Below are positions 1-10,881 of a stretch of 64,000 bases of DNA, piece by piece (the stretch's first letter is position 1; every line of letters begins with the position of its first letter). Source of the stretch: Iris pallida (lineage: Eukaryota > Streptophyta > Magnoliopsida > Asparagales > Iridaceae); NCBI GenBank assembly GCA_029216955.1, contig JANAVB010016200.1, positions 2,309,839 to 2,373,838 on the forward strand, in the 5' to 3' direction. A program made the translations under genes and the position numbers. The notes under the pieces are model-generated. The model was given only the letters and a program-made list of their open reading frames with translations, did not search any database and was not told the origin of the DNA.

Positions 1-346
1 GCATATCTTCTGGGGTCTGAATGGTTCTCTCCGATTGTCCGTCCGTCTGCGGATGATAAGCTGTGCTGAACCTTAAGTTGGTGCCCAGGCTTTGGTGCAA
101 ACTTTGCCAAAAGTGAGAGATGAACCGTGTGTCTCGATCTGATGCTACGCTGACTGGAATACCATGCTGCCTCACAATCTGCTTTATATACATTTCTGCC
201 AGCTGCTCAGTAGACTGCCCTACTCTGAAAGGAAGGAAATGTGCAACCTTCCTGAGCCGATCCACGATTACCCAAACTGCATTTTGGCCGGTCGGAGATC
301 TAGGTAAACCTATCACAAAGTCCATCGTGATGTGCTTCTACTTTCA
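1..346 (-). pseudogene. Element A integrase catalytic core (partial, broken)
   Basis: Reading the minus strand from about 346 to 1 gives the Ty3/gypsy integrase core: MDFVIGLP with the first catalytic Asp, VDRLRKVAHFLPF, the second Asp in SDRDTRF, and the catalytic Glu in SERTIQ near the left edge. Integrase joins the retrotransposon cDNA ends to host DNA in the nucleus. The frame has two stop codons (TGA and TAG) just before the domain, after the residues LLQPLPIPE of the upstream segment, so the copy cannot make a full polyprotein. It runs off the left edge, so the integrase C-terminus, any chromodomain and the 3' LTR of element A are not visible. Family assignment is firm; placement in the Tekay/Del chromovirus lineage is an inference from the RT/RNase H wording and long LTRs. 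Confidence 0.9.
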
Positions 347-1495
347 TTCCGGAATGGGAAGCGGCTGTAACAATCCTACTGGCCTCTGCTGCTCTGCCTT
401 CACTTGCTGACACACTAGACATCGGGATACGAATCTCGCTATCTCCCTCTTCATGCCATTCCACCAAAAGTGCTGCTTCATATCCTGGTACATCTTTGTG
501 TCTCCGGAATGAATAGAATAAGGGGAACTATGAGCTTCTGTCATAGCTTCATGTCGTAGGTCTCCACCTGGTACACAAAGACGGTTTCCGAACCTGAGTG
601 TACCATCGTCATGGATTACTAACTCCTTTCTGAGACCTGATTCACACTTCGATCGAAGCTTCTGGATTCGCGGATCCTCTGCCTGAGCTGCTCTGATCCT
701 CTCTAGTAAAGTGGACTGAATCTGCAAACTGGCCATAACTCCTGTACCTTGCGGCAAGATTACTTCAATTCCCATTTTTTGAAGATCTTCTAAAATATGC
801 CTCTGCGTGGTTAGAATGAATGCACCACATCTCCTGCTCAAGGCATCTGCTACCATATTCGCCTTGCTTGGATGATACTGAAGATTTATATCAAAGTCTT
901 TCAACAATTCCAACCACCTCCTCTGTCTCATGTTCAGGTCCCTCTGGGTAAACACATACTTTAAGCTCTTACGATCAGTGTAAATCTCCACTCGATCCCC
1001 ATATAAGTAGTGCCTCCATAACTTAAGCGAAAATACTACTGCTGCTAATTCCAGGTCGTGAGTTGGATAGTTCTTCTCATGATCTCGAAGCTGTCGAGAT
1101 ACATATGATATCACCTCACCATGCTGCATCAATACACATCCAAGCCCCTTCCCGGATGCGTCACAATATACTGTAAACCCTCCCGATCCTACTGGAAGTG
1201 TCAAGATCGGGGCTGAGATTAATCTCTTCTTCAACTCTTCAAATGATGCCTGACACTCTGCCGACCAAACAAACTCTACGTCCTTACGCGTCAAACGCGT
1301 CAAAGGTGCCAAAATCCCGGCGAAGTCTGCCACGAACCTCCGGTAGTAGCCTGCCAATCCCAAGAAACTACGCACTTCTGCTACCGTCTTCGGAACTGGC
1401 CAATTCTCCACTGCCTCAACCTTCTTCGGATCCAGACACTCCTGCTCCAGAAATAATGTGTCCCAGGAACGAAATATGATCCAACCCAAACTCAT
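344..1495 (-). pseudogene. Element A RNase H and integrase zinc-binding region
   Basis: This reading frame holds the end of the RT thumb/connection ([12 protein letters not shown]) and then a gypsy RNase H. The acidic residues are visible in YCDASG, in LELAAVVF, in YTDRKSL (usual form YTDHKSL, so one His is now Arg) and in VADALSRR. The integrase zinc-binding segment follows, with [14 protein letters not shown] and [10 protein letters not shown]; a His usually found just before FWW is Gln. RNase H removes the RNA strand during reverse transcription. It is joined to the RT frame by a frameshift near 1420-1495, where the two frames overlap, and ends at a stop before the integrase core. It is a dead copy of a once autonomous element. 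Confidence 0.93.
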
Positions 1496-1994
1496 ATTTG
1501 TTAAGCTTCGTATAAAGTTGATGCTCCCTCAAGGTCTGCAAAACTATCCGAAGGTGTTTCTCATGTTCCTCCTCACTACTGGAATAAACAAGGATATCGT
1601 CTATAAACACTACTACAAACTTATCCAAATAGGGCAGAAAGATGCGGTTCATCAAATCCGTGAATATTGCTGGGGCATTAGTCAGTCCAAATGGCATCAC
1701 CAGAAACTCGTAATGTCCATATCGTGATCTAAAGGCTGTCTTGGGTATGTCCTGCTCCCGGACCCTCACTTGGTAATATCCAGATCGAAGATCAATCTTA
1801 GAGAAGATGCAAGCCTTACTCAATTGATCAAACAAGTCATCAATCCTTGGTAACGGATATTTGTTCTTCACAGTTACTGTATTCAACTGTCGGTAATCAA
1901 TGCACATCCGCGTCGATCCATCCTTCTTAGGTACCAAAATTACCGGTGCTGCCCAGGGCGAATTACTGTCTCTGATAAACTGCTTCGCCTTCAA
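1416..1994 (-). pseudogene. Element A reverse transcriptase
   Basis: The translation is a clear Ty3/gypsy reverse transcriptase: [16 protein letters not shown], the DYRQLN block, [14 protein letters not shown] with one catalytic Asp, MPFGLTNAP, and the FIDDILVYS box with the two catalytic Asp residues. It copies element RNA into cDNA inside Gag particles. An in-frame stop stands just before it (the codon preceding LKAKQF) and a frameshift ends it before the RNase H, where [10 protein letters not shown] replaces the expected downstream frame. The catalytic residues themselves are intact, so the damage lies in frame and stops. A is the only gypsy element here with any pol, which makes elements like it the plausible helper for B, D and E. 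Confidence 0.95.
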
Positions 1995-2177
1995 TTATTC
2001 TTCATGCTGGTATAACTTGTCCAACTCTGACTACGACATCCTGTAAACTCTACCGACCTTAGGCTCTGTCCCAGGATTCAGCTCAATACAAAACTCCACA
2101 TCTCTGACTGGTGGCAAACCTGGAAGCTCATCTGGAAATACATCGGCAAACTCTCTGACTACTCTGGGAATCTGCTC
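1995..2177 (-). pseudogene. Element A protease-RT linker with stop codons
   Basis: In the minus-strand frame this reads as the usual gypsy linker between protease and RT (a VREFADVFPDELPGLPP-type block), showing that the two domains belong to one polyprotein. It carries at least three in-frame stops: one right after the protease segment (SE-stop-EQ), one after VYRMS, and one before LKAKQF. Two of them are TAG. Confidence 0.8.
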
Positions 2178-2591
2178 CTACTCTGACAATGCTTCTGCAA
2201 CGATGCCCTTGGGTCGATCCTCCAATGATCGAACAAAGACAAACTCCTCTATGCCAGGTATATTAAATACTACCCTACCTCCCCGACAATCTATCGTCGC
2301 ATGACTGTCTCTCAACCAGTCCATGCCTAGGACAACGTCAAAGTTGCACATAGGGAACTCAATCAAAGATGCGGGCAATAATCGCCCGCTCACTATTACT
2401 GGACACGCTAAGCATACTCTGCTAACTCCTACGAGCCCATTACTAGTGAGTATATTCATCCTCTCAGGCAGTGCCTCAAATTTTAATCCAATACGTGTCG
2501 CAAATCGTGCAGATATAAAAGAGTGGGTATCCCCCGAATCAAACAATGCTACTGCAGGAAAAGAGGTAACAGAAATATTACCTGCAACCAC
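2178..2591 (-). pseudogene. Element A aspartic protease
   Basis: This is a retropepsin-like protease of Ty3/gypsy type, which would cut the Gag-Pol precursor. The active-site block reads ALFDSGDTHSFIS; the usual form has Ala where this copy has Asp (DSGAT to DSGDT), an unusual change next to the catalytic Asp. The flap and C-terminal motif VVLGMDWLRDSHATIDC is present. The frame ends at a stop after EALSE. The start given is the first Met in the frame; in the live element the domain was continuous with Gag upstream. Confidence 0.9.
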
Positions 2592-2930
2592 GTCGCCTGA
2601 AGCTAGTGCATCCTCCAGTGATAATGTGAAGGCCTGGCCCTGGCCTTGCTGAGCTCCCTCCTGCTGCCTTCCTCGACCATGCTGTCGCTGCGGCCTCTGC
2701 GGGTCTTCCTGGTTCTGTGCCTAGCGGTACATCGGAGCCTGCGTGGGTAGACGCTGGGCTAGCGGCCTTACGGCCAATGCTGGCCCTCTGCTCGGTGCTG
2801 CCCCTGGAGCTGGCAATGTCAGAAACTGCTGAACTGGCCCTCCTGGCCTCTGCATCATAGGACAATTGGCAATCCGGTGGTCTGGACTGCCACACCTCAT
2901 ACATAACCCATTAGCTGAATGACACACATC
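2592..2930 (-). pseudogene. Element A gag C-terminus with second zinc knuckle
   Basis: The minus strand from 2927 downward encodes a CCHC knuckle, CMRCGSPDHRIANC (C-X2-C-X4-H-X4-C), followed by a Pro/Ala/Gln-rich linker toward the protease. Knuckles of this kind bind element RNA in the nucleocapsid part of Gag. The Cys seven residues upstream of this knuckle is the last ligand of a first knuckle whose other ligands are encoded across the B insertion at 10882-10925. A frame break occurs in the linker near 2580-2720, where two overlapping frames carry parts of it. Confidence 0.85.
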
Positions 2931-2935
2931 CCTAG
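2931..2935. repeat. Target-site duplication of element B (left copy)
   Basis: CCTAG immediately precedes the TGTCACGCC edge of B, and the same five bases follow the other edge at 10877-10881. A 5-bp duplication is the hallmark of LTR-retrotransposon integration. Confidence 0.93.
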
Positions 2936-3814
2936 TGTCACGCCCCAGAACCAGAATACTGGAGAGCGGGGGCGTACATAGCCAGCTACGTATAACGGAA
3001 TGGAATCCATACCGCTATACAGTCACGACTGTCTAGATATGTGAGGGTTTCACTACAATCCATCAGTCTCTTAAGGTCATCACATAGCCTATTGCCTCAA
3101 TCTCAACCAACTAATAATAGTTACAAGATGTCAGACCACCAAATACACAATAGTAAGGCGTTCCATATATTACATATTCGGAATGATCATGAAGCTAGTC
3201 GTTACAAAATGTGAGGACTAGCAAGAGTTCAGTCATACATGATCAACCCCCGGGGCTTGTCAATCATGTTACAGCCCGTAGGCAGACAATAAGTAAAAGC
3301 TGCAATCGAGCTAACACTTGCTCGTCGGCTAAACGTCTCAAAAGAATAATTTACAATATTACAGTGGGAGAACAAAAGAAAACCCACTCGATGCCCTGGT
3401 TACGCCTGGTGATCACCATCGGGCTGGAAAGCAGGGAGATCCTTTGGTGCTGCTCCGGTATCTGGCCATACAAAACCAGCTGGGTCAGACCCCAGAAAGA
3501 GCAAGTGCCACAAAGGAGGCTTCACTTAAGGACTAAAACCAATAAATCATTAGCATTCAACATGTAAGAAAACAATAAGTAACACAGATTGAGGTTTGTG
3601 CACTACCAATGCACTTGTCCCAATCAGAGAAAATAATTAAGTGAAGCATCATTGACATAAGACAACTGGAGAATCATGCTAGATAAAATATAGCTGGGCA
3701 ATATATGAAGAGAAGACGAAGGTACTATTCCGGAAGCCAGGTTACAATCCTTAAACCAAACAAGGACCGAGATTGTAACCCTTCGCCTGAACAGAACTTA
3801 GTCTCTGATCATTT

Positions 3815-4306
3815 ATTGCTAAAGGTGACAATCATTAAGGTGAAAATGAGAGAGAACAATGATAAAAGTGACAATGAAGAGTACAATACGCTAGAGTGAC
3901 AATAGAGTACAATCATTATAGAAACAATCTGGAGTGACAATCATTCAATCATTCTGGTACAATCTTGCAATTAATCATTTCTAGACAATACTATACTGGA
4001 CTAGACTCCATCCAATCAATCACGGCCAATCATTGTCTACGGCTTTCTACATTAACTAACTAGGGTTATCACAATCCTACTTACTAGCAAGATGCAATGA
4101 GATGCTCCAAGTAGTCACAGGCCCTGCAGCTACCCAGGTTATCCAGGCGAACATTATAGTGACAATTTAGAGAGTTCAATCATTAAAGTGACAATCAGAA
4201 AGAGTACAATACACTAGAGTGACAATGGAGTTCAATCATTAAAGTGACAATGGAGTTCAATCATTAAAGTGACAATGGAGTTCAATTATTAAAGTGACAA
4301 TGGAGG
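3815..4306 (+). repeat. 25-bp tandem array and degenerate GTGACAAT repeats in B LTR
   Basis: Compact units start at 4219, 4244, 4269 and 4294 (partial); the unit begins GTGACAATGGAGTTCAATC and is 25 bp. Degenerate versions built on GTGACAAT and GTACAATCATT extend upstream to about 3815. The matching block in the other LTR is 8707-9198. Confidence 0.85.
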
Positions 4307-4799
4307 GTGCCCCACATGACAGTGGGCTGGAAATGTGCCCTACTCGTCGGCAGGCTACAAGTCCAAACATTTGTGGCCGGAATAACGGGGTCGCCTGTAA
4401 CTGGGGAACATCTCTTCATGACTAGTGAATTATCCTAGTCATTAACCTTAGTTTGTTTCAATATGTACCCCTGACCGTGGTACTCAGGGATCCATGCCCT
4501 AGACATGATGCAAGACACACTGGTTCATTTATCAATACATTCACAAGTCACCCACGGTGTCCAGGTCAATATTACATTATTTTGTCAATAGAGCCGTCGC
4601 AACGGCGCTCAATAAACTATGCCATTCACTTATCTGGAGTGCACCACCACGGGTCACTATCAAGTTGTGCACTGAATTCAATACATCAACCATGCTGTGC
4701 TCACATCGTGCTCATATCAATGTCGTATAAAAAGGCGTAAGGATATAAACAGGAAATACCATGCACTAAAAAGAAGATGAAATAAAACATAATGCAAAT

Positions 4800-5205
4800 A
4801 GGTGGCAAGACTAGACTGCGCTGGGCATCCAGGGTCAGGTTGCGCCAGCACAAGGAGTGCCAAGTTGCGCTGGAACACAAGGGAGCAAGGGGCGCCAAGG
4901 TCAAGGGGCGCAGGCCATTAGGTGGCGCCAGGCTGGGTTGCGCCAGGATGAGCTGCGCTGGGAGGAGGCAAGCTGGACCGCGCCAGGCTGGATTGCGCCA
5001 CGGCGGATTGCGCTGGGAGGGGGCAAGCTGGACCGCGCCAGGCTGGATTACGCTAGGGTGGATTACGCTGGGAGGGATTGCGCTGGGAGGGGGAGCGCCA
5101 GCACCAAGAGGCGCTGGGCTAGGCAGCGCCAGCGCTAAAGAGCGCTGGGCTTGACTAGTTTGAGTGGCGCCAACGCTAAACAGCGCTGGGCTAGCTGGGT
5201 TGCAC
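4800..5205 (+). repeat. GC-rich 55-bp tandem array in B LTR
   Basis: Units are built on GCAAGCTGGACCGCGCCAG and GGATTGCGC; gcaagctgg occurs at 4968 and 5023 (55 bp apart), with broken units on both sides. The right LTR has three such units (9860, 9915, 9970), so one was gained or lost since insertion. Confidence 0.8.
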
Positions 5206-5943
5206 CCGGGACAGGATGTCTTCTTCCCCAAAGCTGAGAGCAAAATGGCCATAGAACTCAAAACTTCAAAAGACCATAACTAGGTCAAATCTCAATAAAA
5301 ATCCACTTTGCAAAGGTCTAAGTTGTGTAAAATTAAATTCTCTACAACATGGAACAATCAAAACATAAAAATGAACAAGTTTTATAGATCAAAATCACCA
5401 AAATCCAAAAATACTTCAATCCTAGATCTACAAAATTCCAAGCTCCAAATGGAGAAAACCTAAGTTCTAATGTTGCTTAAAATGAGCTAATAAAGCTATT
5501 AGAAAAATAAAATGTAGCCCTCAAGTGATATCAAGATGCAACTTGCCTAGGTTGGTGGTGTGTTAATGGTGGACAGGAAAGAGTAATGAGGAAGAAGATG
5601 AAGAAAATAAATGAGGAGAGAGAGAGGGAAATTAATATTTATGGTAGGGTGGTGGTTCTCCATGTCAACCCAAAATAAACCAAGCCAAGATAAACCAAGG
5701 TGAACCAAGTCAAGGCCAATAAACTCTCACTCTAGCAATTTAAACCAAATGAATCAGGAAATAAACCAAGCCTCACTAATCCAAAAATAAACCAATGAAC
5801 CATTAAGACCAATTGAACTATCAATGCCAATAAAACCAAGCCAATGCAAAATAAACCAAGATAACTAATCATGACTAAATAAATTATGGGTCCAAAACAC
5901 TTATACGTACACTAAATACGTATCACGAATTTGGAACATTACA

Positions 5944-5958
5944 TCCTACCCACCTTTT
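5944..5958 (-). promoter_or_regulatory. Element B polypurine tract
   Basis: In sense the bases just before the 3' LTR read AAAAGGTGGGTAGGA, a purine run that would prime plus-strand DNA synthesis. Its place directly against the LTR start confirms the orientation. Confidence 0.8.
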
Positions 5959-6447
5959 AATCAAGAGGCTAGAGATGTAAGGGAAGCTATTCTATCATAG
6001 GCAATCTACCACTACCAATCAATCATACAGTCATTCATGCAAGCAAGGATTCGAAGCGTAAGACATAAGGAAGATATTACACCTTACGAGTCAAACCAGC
6101 CGGGATGACCTGATCAGATATCATCCTCATGCTCCCAAGTTTGACTCTCCCAATGAGGGATGACTCTAAGCAACACGGACTGAACTGATAGTATTGCGCT
6201 TAAGGTCTCTCTCTTTGGTCAAACATGGACATGGGCCTCTCCTCATACGAAAAGGTTGGTACCAATAACCAGTTTTGAATGACCTAGGATATGGCTCGGG
6301 TCCGGGATGTTCCGTCGCAATTAGGATACATGAAATACGTCATGCACCCCGCATAATGACGGTAGAAAAGCAAGATGAGAGGACACATATACCTCTCGGC
6401 CAATTCTGAACCTGAGCCTGGGCTAGGGAAAACTGCCGCGGGTTCTG
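5959..6447 (-). other. Element B non-coding interior after gag
   Basis: This is where a protease-RT-integrase region would stand in an autonomous element. I see no domain on either strand, only about 490 bp of unstructured sequence leading to the polypurine tract. Confidence 0.7.
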
Positions 6448-7572
6448 TTACTGGAAAGTCTGGGCCTGAGTCAGCAATGGCCTCGGGAACGGGAACTGCT
6501 GTTGCTGGTGAACTGGAGCTGGTGCTGGCGCTGGTGCTGGTGCTGGTCTCCTAACCGAGGGACTAGATACTATTGATGCTGAATCAACTCTGAATGGACA
6601 GGACCCCACCCTATGGTCCGATGCTCCACACAATAAACACAATCCCAATGCCTTGCGACACTCCGCTACCACGTGTCCAAGCTTCCCACAATAAGAACAG
6701 CCCACGGCGAAAGACTGCACTTGCTTCTGTTTCTGCTGAGAGTACGTCAGGGTTGAGTGCTGGTCCGACGTAACTGAAGCTGCTCGCCTCGAAGTTCCAA
6801 TAGTTAAAGTTCTAGCTGCTGGGGGTGGTGCCGAAGACTGGTTCATTTGACTATGGGACCGCTTCCGACCTCCGGTCATGTCCACTATTCTCCGGGAGGT
6901 ATACTCGTGCCTCCTCGCTGCTCGCAACACCGCATCATAGGTCTGATGCTCGAACTGTTCTACTGCCAATATAATCTCCAGGTGAAGTCCCTGTTGGAAC
7001 CTCTGCGCTCTGTCAAACTCGGTTGCCACCAAGGTGGGAGCAAACCGACTGAGTCTAGAAAACTCGGCCGCATAACCGTCGATCGTCCTTCCCATCTGCT
7101 TAAGATTACTGAACCTGGTCTGCAAGTCATATCGAGCCACTGCATCATAATACTTGGTCTGGAACTTCTCGCTGAACACTGCCCAGGAGACAGGTGTTGC
7201 CAATCCCACTCCTTGTGCGGCCCACCAACTGCGGGCTAGATCCAATAACTGTAGGCGCACCACAGCCACCTTCTCGTCTTCTGGAGTCTTCACGGCTTAG
7301 AGAATCACCTCTGTATCCTGTAGCCAAGCATCGGCAGCAATAGCATCCTCGCTGCCATCGAAGAATGGAGGGTTCAGGCGCTTGAAACTGTTGACCGCAC
7401 TGCTCCCTCGAGGACCACTTCCACTCATAGCATCTTGTACTACTTGGTGCAGGGCATCTCCCCGACGATCTTGGGACGCAAGCAACTCACGGATGAGTCC
7501 TACCAAGTCTCCATCCTCTGACCCTGCTGGCTGGACGGGCTGAACTGGTGGTACTGGTTCTCCAGGAGGCAC
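6448..7572 (-). pseudogene. Element B gag, one in-frame stop
   Basis: Minus-strand frames 7572-7297 (91 residues) and 7293-6448 (281 residues) are one Gag interrupted by a single TAA at 7294-7296; the frame is the same on both sides. The first part has a Pro/Gln-rich N-terminus and LNPPFFDGSEDAIAADAWL, the start of the retrotransposon Gag core. The second continues with SWWAAQGVG, DGYAAEFSRLSRF and RFQQGLHLEI. Two CCHC zinc knuckles follow at residues 199-212 (CSYCGKLGHVVAEC) and 219-232 (CLLCGASDHRVGSC) of the second frame, then an (Ala-Pro)n tract at about 249-260 and a Gln-rich tail. Gag forms the particle that packages element RNA. The near-open frame suggests coding constraint until recently. 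The usual start Met is not certain. Confidence 0.9.
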
Positions 7573-7800
7573 GGCTCGGCAGGGTGCTGCTGAGGACTGA
7601 GCTCCTTCTGGCTGATCAACAGGAACGATGTCACTGAAGCAATGACATCAGGGATATTAAATAAGGACCAGGATAGATCAATGATACAAGCATGTTGTCA
7701 AGTCAGGAATTCAAGGAGATATGAAGATACGAGTGGAGATCAAAGGAGAGTACAGATTGAGACATCTATCCGGTAAACCCTCACACATCTTGATTAACAA
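7573..7800 (-). other. Element B 5' leader
   Basis: Untranslated region between primer site and gag, about 230 bp, AT-rich. It lacks the strong hairpin found in the leaders of D, E and J; only a small inverted repeat (CTTGTTAATCAAG in sense) is visible. Confidence 0.6.
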
Positions 7801-7827
7801 GACCAGTATGGGCCACCACTTAAACCA
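7801..7827 (-). promoter_or_regulatory. Element B primer-binding site (tRNA-Ile type) and spacer
   Basis: In sense, 9 nt after the LTR end comes TGGTGGCCCATACTGGTC (7818 down to 7801). Five other elements in the window have the same 18-nt block at the same spacing. It would pair with a tRNA 3' end ending in GGGCCACCA; two bases differ from the consensus-type site TGGTGGCCCATGCAGGTC. Confidence 0.75.
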
Positions 7828-10800
7828 TGTAACGGCCCAAAACCAAAATACTGGAGAGCGGGAGCGTACATAGCCAGCTACGTATAACGGAATAGAATCC
7901 ATACTGCTATACGGTCACGGCTGTCTAGATATGTGAGGGTTTCACTACAATTCATCAGTCTCTTAAGGTCATCACATAGCCTATTGCCTCAATCTCAACC
8001 AACTAATAATAGTTACAAGATGTCAGACCACCAAATACACAATAGTAAGGCGTCCCATGCATTACATATTCGGAATGATCATGAAGCTAGTCGTTACAAA
8101 ATGTGAGGACTAGCAAGAGTTCAGTCATACAAGATCAACCCCCGGGGCTTGTCAATCATGTTATAGCCCGTAGGCAGACAATAAGTAAAAGCTGCAATCG
8201 AGCTAACACTTGCTCGTCGGCTAAACGCCTCAAAAGAATAATTTACAATATTACAGTGGAAGAACAAAAGAAAACCCACTCGATGCCCTGGTTACGCCTG
8301 GTGATCACCATCGGGCTGGAAAGCAGGGAGATCCTTTGGTGCTGCTCCGGTATCTGGCCATACAAAACCAGCTGGGTCAGACCCCAGAAAGAGCAAGTGC
8401 CACAAAGGAGGCTTCACTTAAGGACTAAAACCAACAAATCATTAGCATTCAACATGTAAGAAAATAATAAGTAACACAGATTGAGGTTTGTGCACTACCA
8501 ATGCACTTGTCCCAATCCGAGAAAATAATTAAGTGAAGCATCATTGACATAAGACAACTGGAGAATCATGCTAGAACAAATATAGCTGGGCAATATATGA
8601 AGAGAAGACGAAGGTACTATTCCGGAAGCCAGGTTACAATCCTTAAACCAAACAAGGACCGAGATTGTAACCCTTCGCCTGAACAGAACTTAGTCTCTGA
8701 TCATTTATTGCTAAAGGTGACAATCATTAAGGTGAAAATGAGAGAGTACAATGATAAAAGTGACAATGAAGAGTACAATACGCTAGACTGACAATAGAGT
8801 ACAATCATTATAGTAACAATCTGGAGTGACAATCATTCAATCATTCTGGTACAATCTTGTAATTAATCACTTCTAGACAATACTATACCGGACTAGACTC
8901 CATCCAATCAATCACGGCCAATCATTGCCTACGGCTTTCTACATTAACTAACTAGGGTTATCACAATCCTACTTACTAGCAAGATGCAATGAGATGCTCC
9001 AAGTAGTCACAGGCTCTACAGCTACCCAGGTTATCCAGGCAAACATTATAGTGACAATTTAGAGAGTTCAATCATTAAAGTGACAATCAGAGAGAGTACA
9101 ATACACTAGAGTGACAATGGAGTTCAATCATTAAAGTGACAATGGAGTTCAATCATTAAAGTGATAATGGAGTTCAATCATTAAAGTGACAATGGAGGGT
9201 GCCCCACATGACAGTGGGCTGGAAATGTGCCATACTCGTCGGCAGACTACAAGTCCAAACATTTGCGGCCGGAATAACGGGGTCGCCTGTAACTGGGGAA
9301 CATCTCTTCATGACTAGTGAATTATCCTAGTCATTAACCTTAGTTTGTTTCAATATGTACCGCTGACCGTGGTACTCAGGGATCCATGCCCGAGATATGA
9401 TGCAAGACACACTGGTTCATTTATCAATACATTCACAAGTCACCCACGGTGTCCAGGTCAATATTACATTATCATGTCAATAGAGCCGTCGCAACGGCGC
9501 TCAATAAACTATGCCATTCACTTATCTGGAGTGCACCACTACGGGTCACTATCAAGTTGCGCACTGAATTCAATACATCAACCATGCTGTGCTCACATCG
9601 TGCTCATATCAATGTCGTGTAAAAAGGCGTAAGGATTTAAACAGGAAATACCATGCACTAAAAAGAAGATAAAATAAAACATAATACAAATAGGTGCCAA
9701 GACTAGACTGCGCTGGGCATCAAGGGTCAGGTTGCGCCAGCACAAGGAGTGCCAAGTTGCGCTGGAACACAAGGGAGCAAGGGGCGCCAAGGTCAAGGGG
9801 CGTAGGCCATTAGGTGGCGCCAGGCTGGGTTGCGCCAAGGTGAGCTGCGCTGGGAGGGGGCAAGCTGGACCGCGCCAGGCTGGATTGCGCCAGGGCGGAT
9901 TACGCTAGGAGAGGGCAAGCTGGACCGCGCCAGGCTGGATTGTGCCAGGGAGGATTGCGCTGGGAGGGGGCAAGCTGGACCTCGCCAGGCTGGATTGCGC
10001 CAGGGCGGATTACGCTGGGAGGGGGAGCGCCAGCACCAAGAGGCACTGGGCTAGGCAGCGCCAGCGCTAAAGAGCGCTGGACTAGACTGGGTGAGTGGCG
10101 CCAGCGCTAAAGAGCGCTGGGCTAGCTGGGTTGCGCCCGGGACAGGAGGTCTTCTTCCCCAAAGCTGAGAGTAAAATGGCCATGGAACTCAAAACTTCAA
10201 AAGACCATAACTGGTTTAAATCTCAATAAAAATCCACTTTGCACAGGTCTAAGTTGTGTAAAATTAAATTCTCTACAACATAGAACAATCAAAACATGAA
10301 AATGAACAAGTTTTATAGATCAAAATCACCAAAATCCGAAAATACTTCAATCCTAGATCTACAAAATTCCAAGCTACAAATAGAGAAAACCTAAGTTCTA
10401 ATGTTGCTTAAAATAAGCTAATAAAGCTATTAGACAAATAAAATGTAGCCCTCAAGTGATAGCAAGATGCAACTTGCCTAGGTTGGTGGTGTGTTAATGG
10501 TGGAGAGGAAAGAGTAATGAGGAAGAAGATGAAGAAAATAAATGAGGAGAGAGAGAGAGGGAAATTGATATTTATGGTAGGGTGGTGGTTCTCCATGTCA
10601 ACCCAAAATAAACCAAGCCAAGATAAACCAAGGTGAACCAAGTCAAGGCCAATAAACTCTCTCTCTAGCAATTTAAACCAAATGAATCTGGAAATAAACT
10701 AAGCCTCACTAATCCAAAAATAAACCAATGAACCATTAAGACCAATTGAACTATCAATGCCAATAAAACCAAGCCAATGCAAAATAAACCAAGATAACTA

Positions 10801-10876
10801 ATCATGACTAAATAAATTATGGGTCCAAAACACGTATACGTACACTAAATACGTATCACGAATTTGGGACATTACA
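7828..10876 (-). repeat. Element B 5' LTR (right copy, 3049 bp)
   Basis: In sense it starts TGTAATGTCCCAAATTCGTG at 10876 and ends GGGCCGTTACA at 7828. It is the partner of 2936-5943, with the same internal arrays. Being the 5' LTR it should hold B's promoter, but I cannot place a TATA box with confidence. Confidence 0.95.
8707..10140 (+). repeat. Tandem arrays in B right LTR (25-bp and 55-bp)
   Basis: The 25-bp GTGACAATGGAG units run from 9111 to 9198, with degenerate units from about 8707. The 55-bp GC-rich array has gcaagctgg at 9860, 9915 and 9970, flanked by GCGCTGGG and GCGCCAG fragments up to about 10140. Confidence 0.8.
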
Positions 10877-10881
10877 CCTAG
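10877..10881. repeat. Target-site duplication of element B (right copy)
   Basis: CCTAG follows the ACATTACA edge of B and matches 2931-2935 exactly. Confidence 0.93.

Larger units (their letters stand above)
2936..5943 (-). repeat. Element B 3' LTR (left copy, 3008 bp)
   Basis: Edges are TGTCACGCC on the left and ACATTACA on the right, so in sense it starts TGTAATGTTCC and ends GGGGCGTGACA. It aligns end to end with 7828-10876. It contains a 25-bp tandem array near 4219-4306, a GC-rich 55-bp array near 4800-5205, and a purine-rich gaggaagaagatg stretch near 5580-5630. The short reading frames within it repeat in both LTRs only because the LTRs are copies. Confidence 0.95.
2936..10876 (-). 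mobile_element. Element B: gag-only gypsy retrotransposon, complete
   Basis: B is a complete LTR element of 7941 bp in the minus orientation: 5' LTR at right, leader, gag, polypurine tract, 3' LTR at left, flanked by perfect CCTAG duplications. Its interior is only 1884 bp and encodes a Gag but no protease, RT, RNase H or integrase. This matches the TR-GAG type of non-autonomous element (terminal repeats plus gag). Its Gag resembles that of A (both with RFQQGLHLEI and DGYAAEF blocks), so A-like elements are the likely source of missing enzymes. The LTRs differ by scattered substitutions and repeat-copy changes, so insertion is fairly recent but not current. Confidence 0.93.

Noticed and set aside
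3211..3567. A 118-residue + strand frame present twice (also 8103-8459), nearly identical
   Set aside because: It lies in both LTRs of B and is antisense to the element. Its conservation reflects recent LTR duplication, and it has no domain.
4701..5261. A 186-residue Pro/Ala-rich minus frame in B's LTR
   Set aside because: It is produced by the 55-bp GC-rich tandem array; the other LTR has a different frame structure because the unit count differs.
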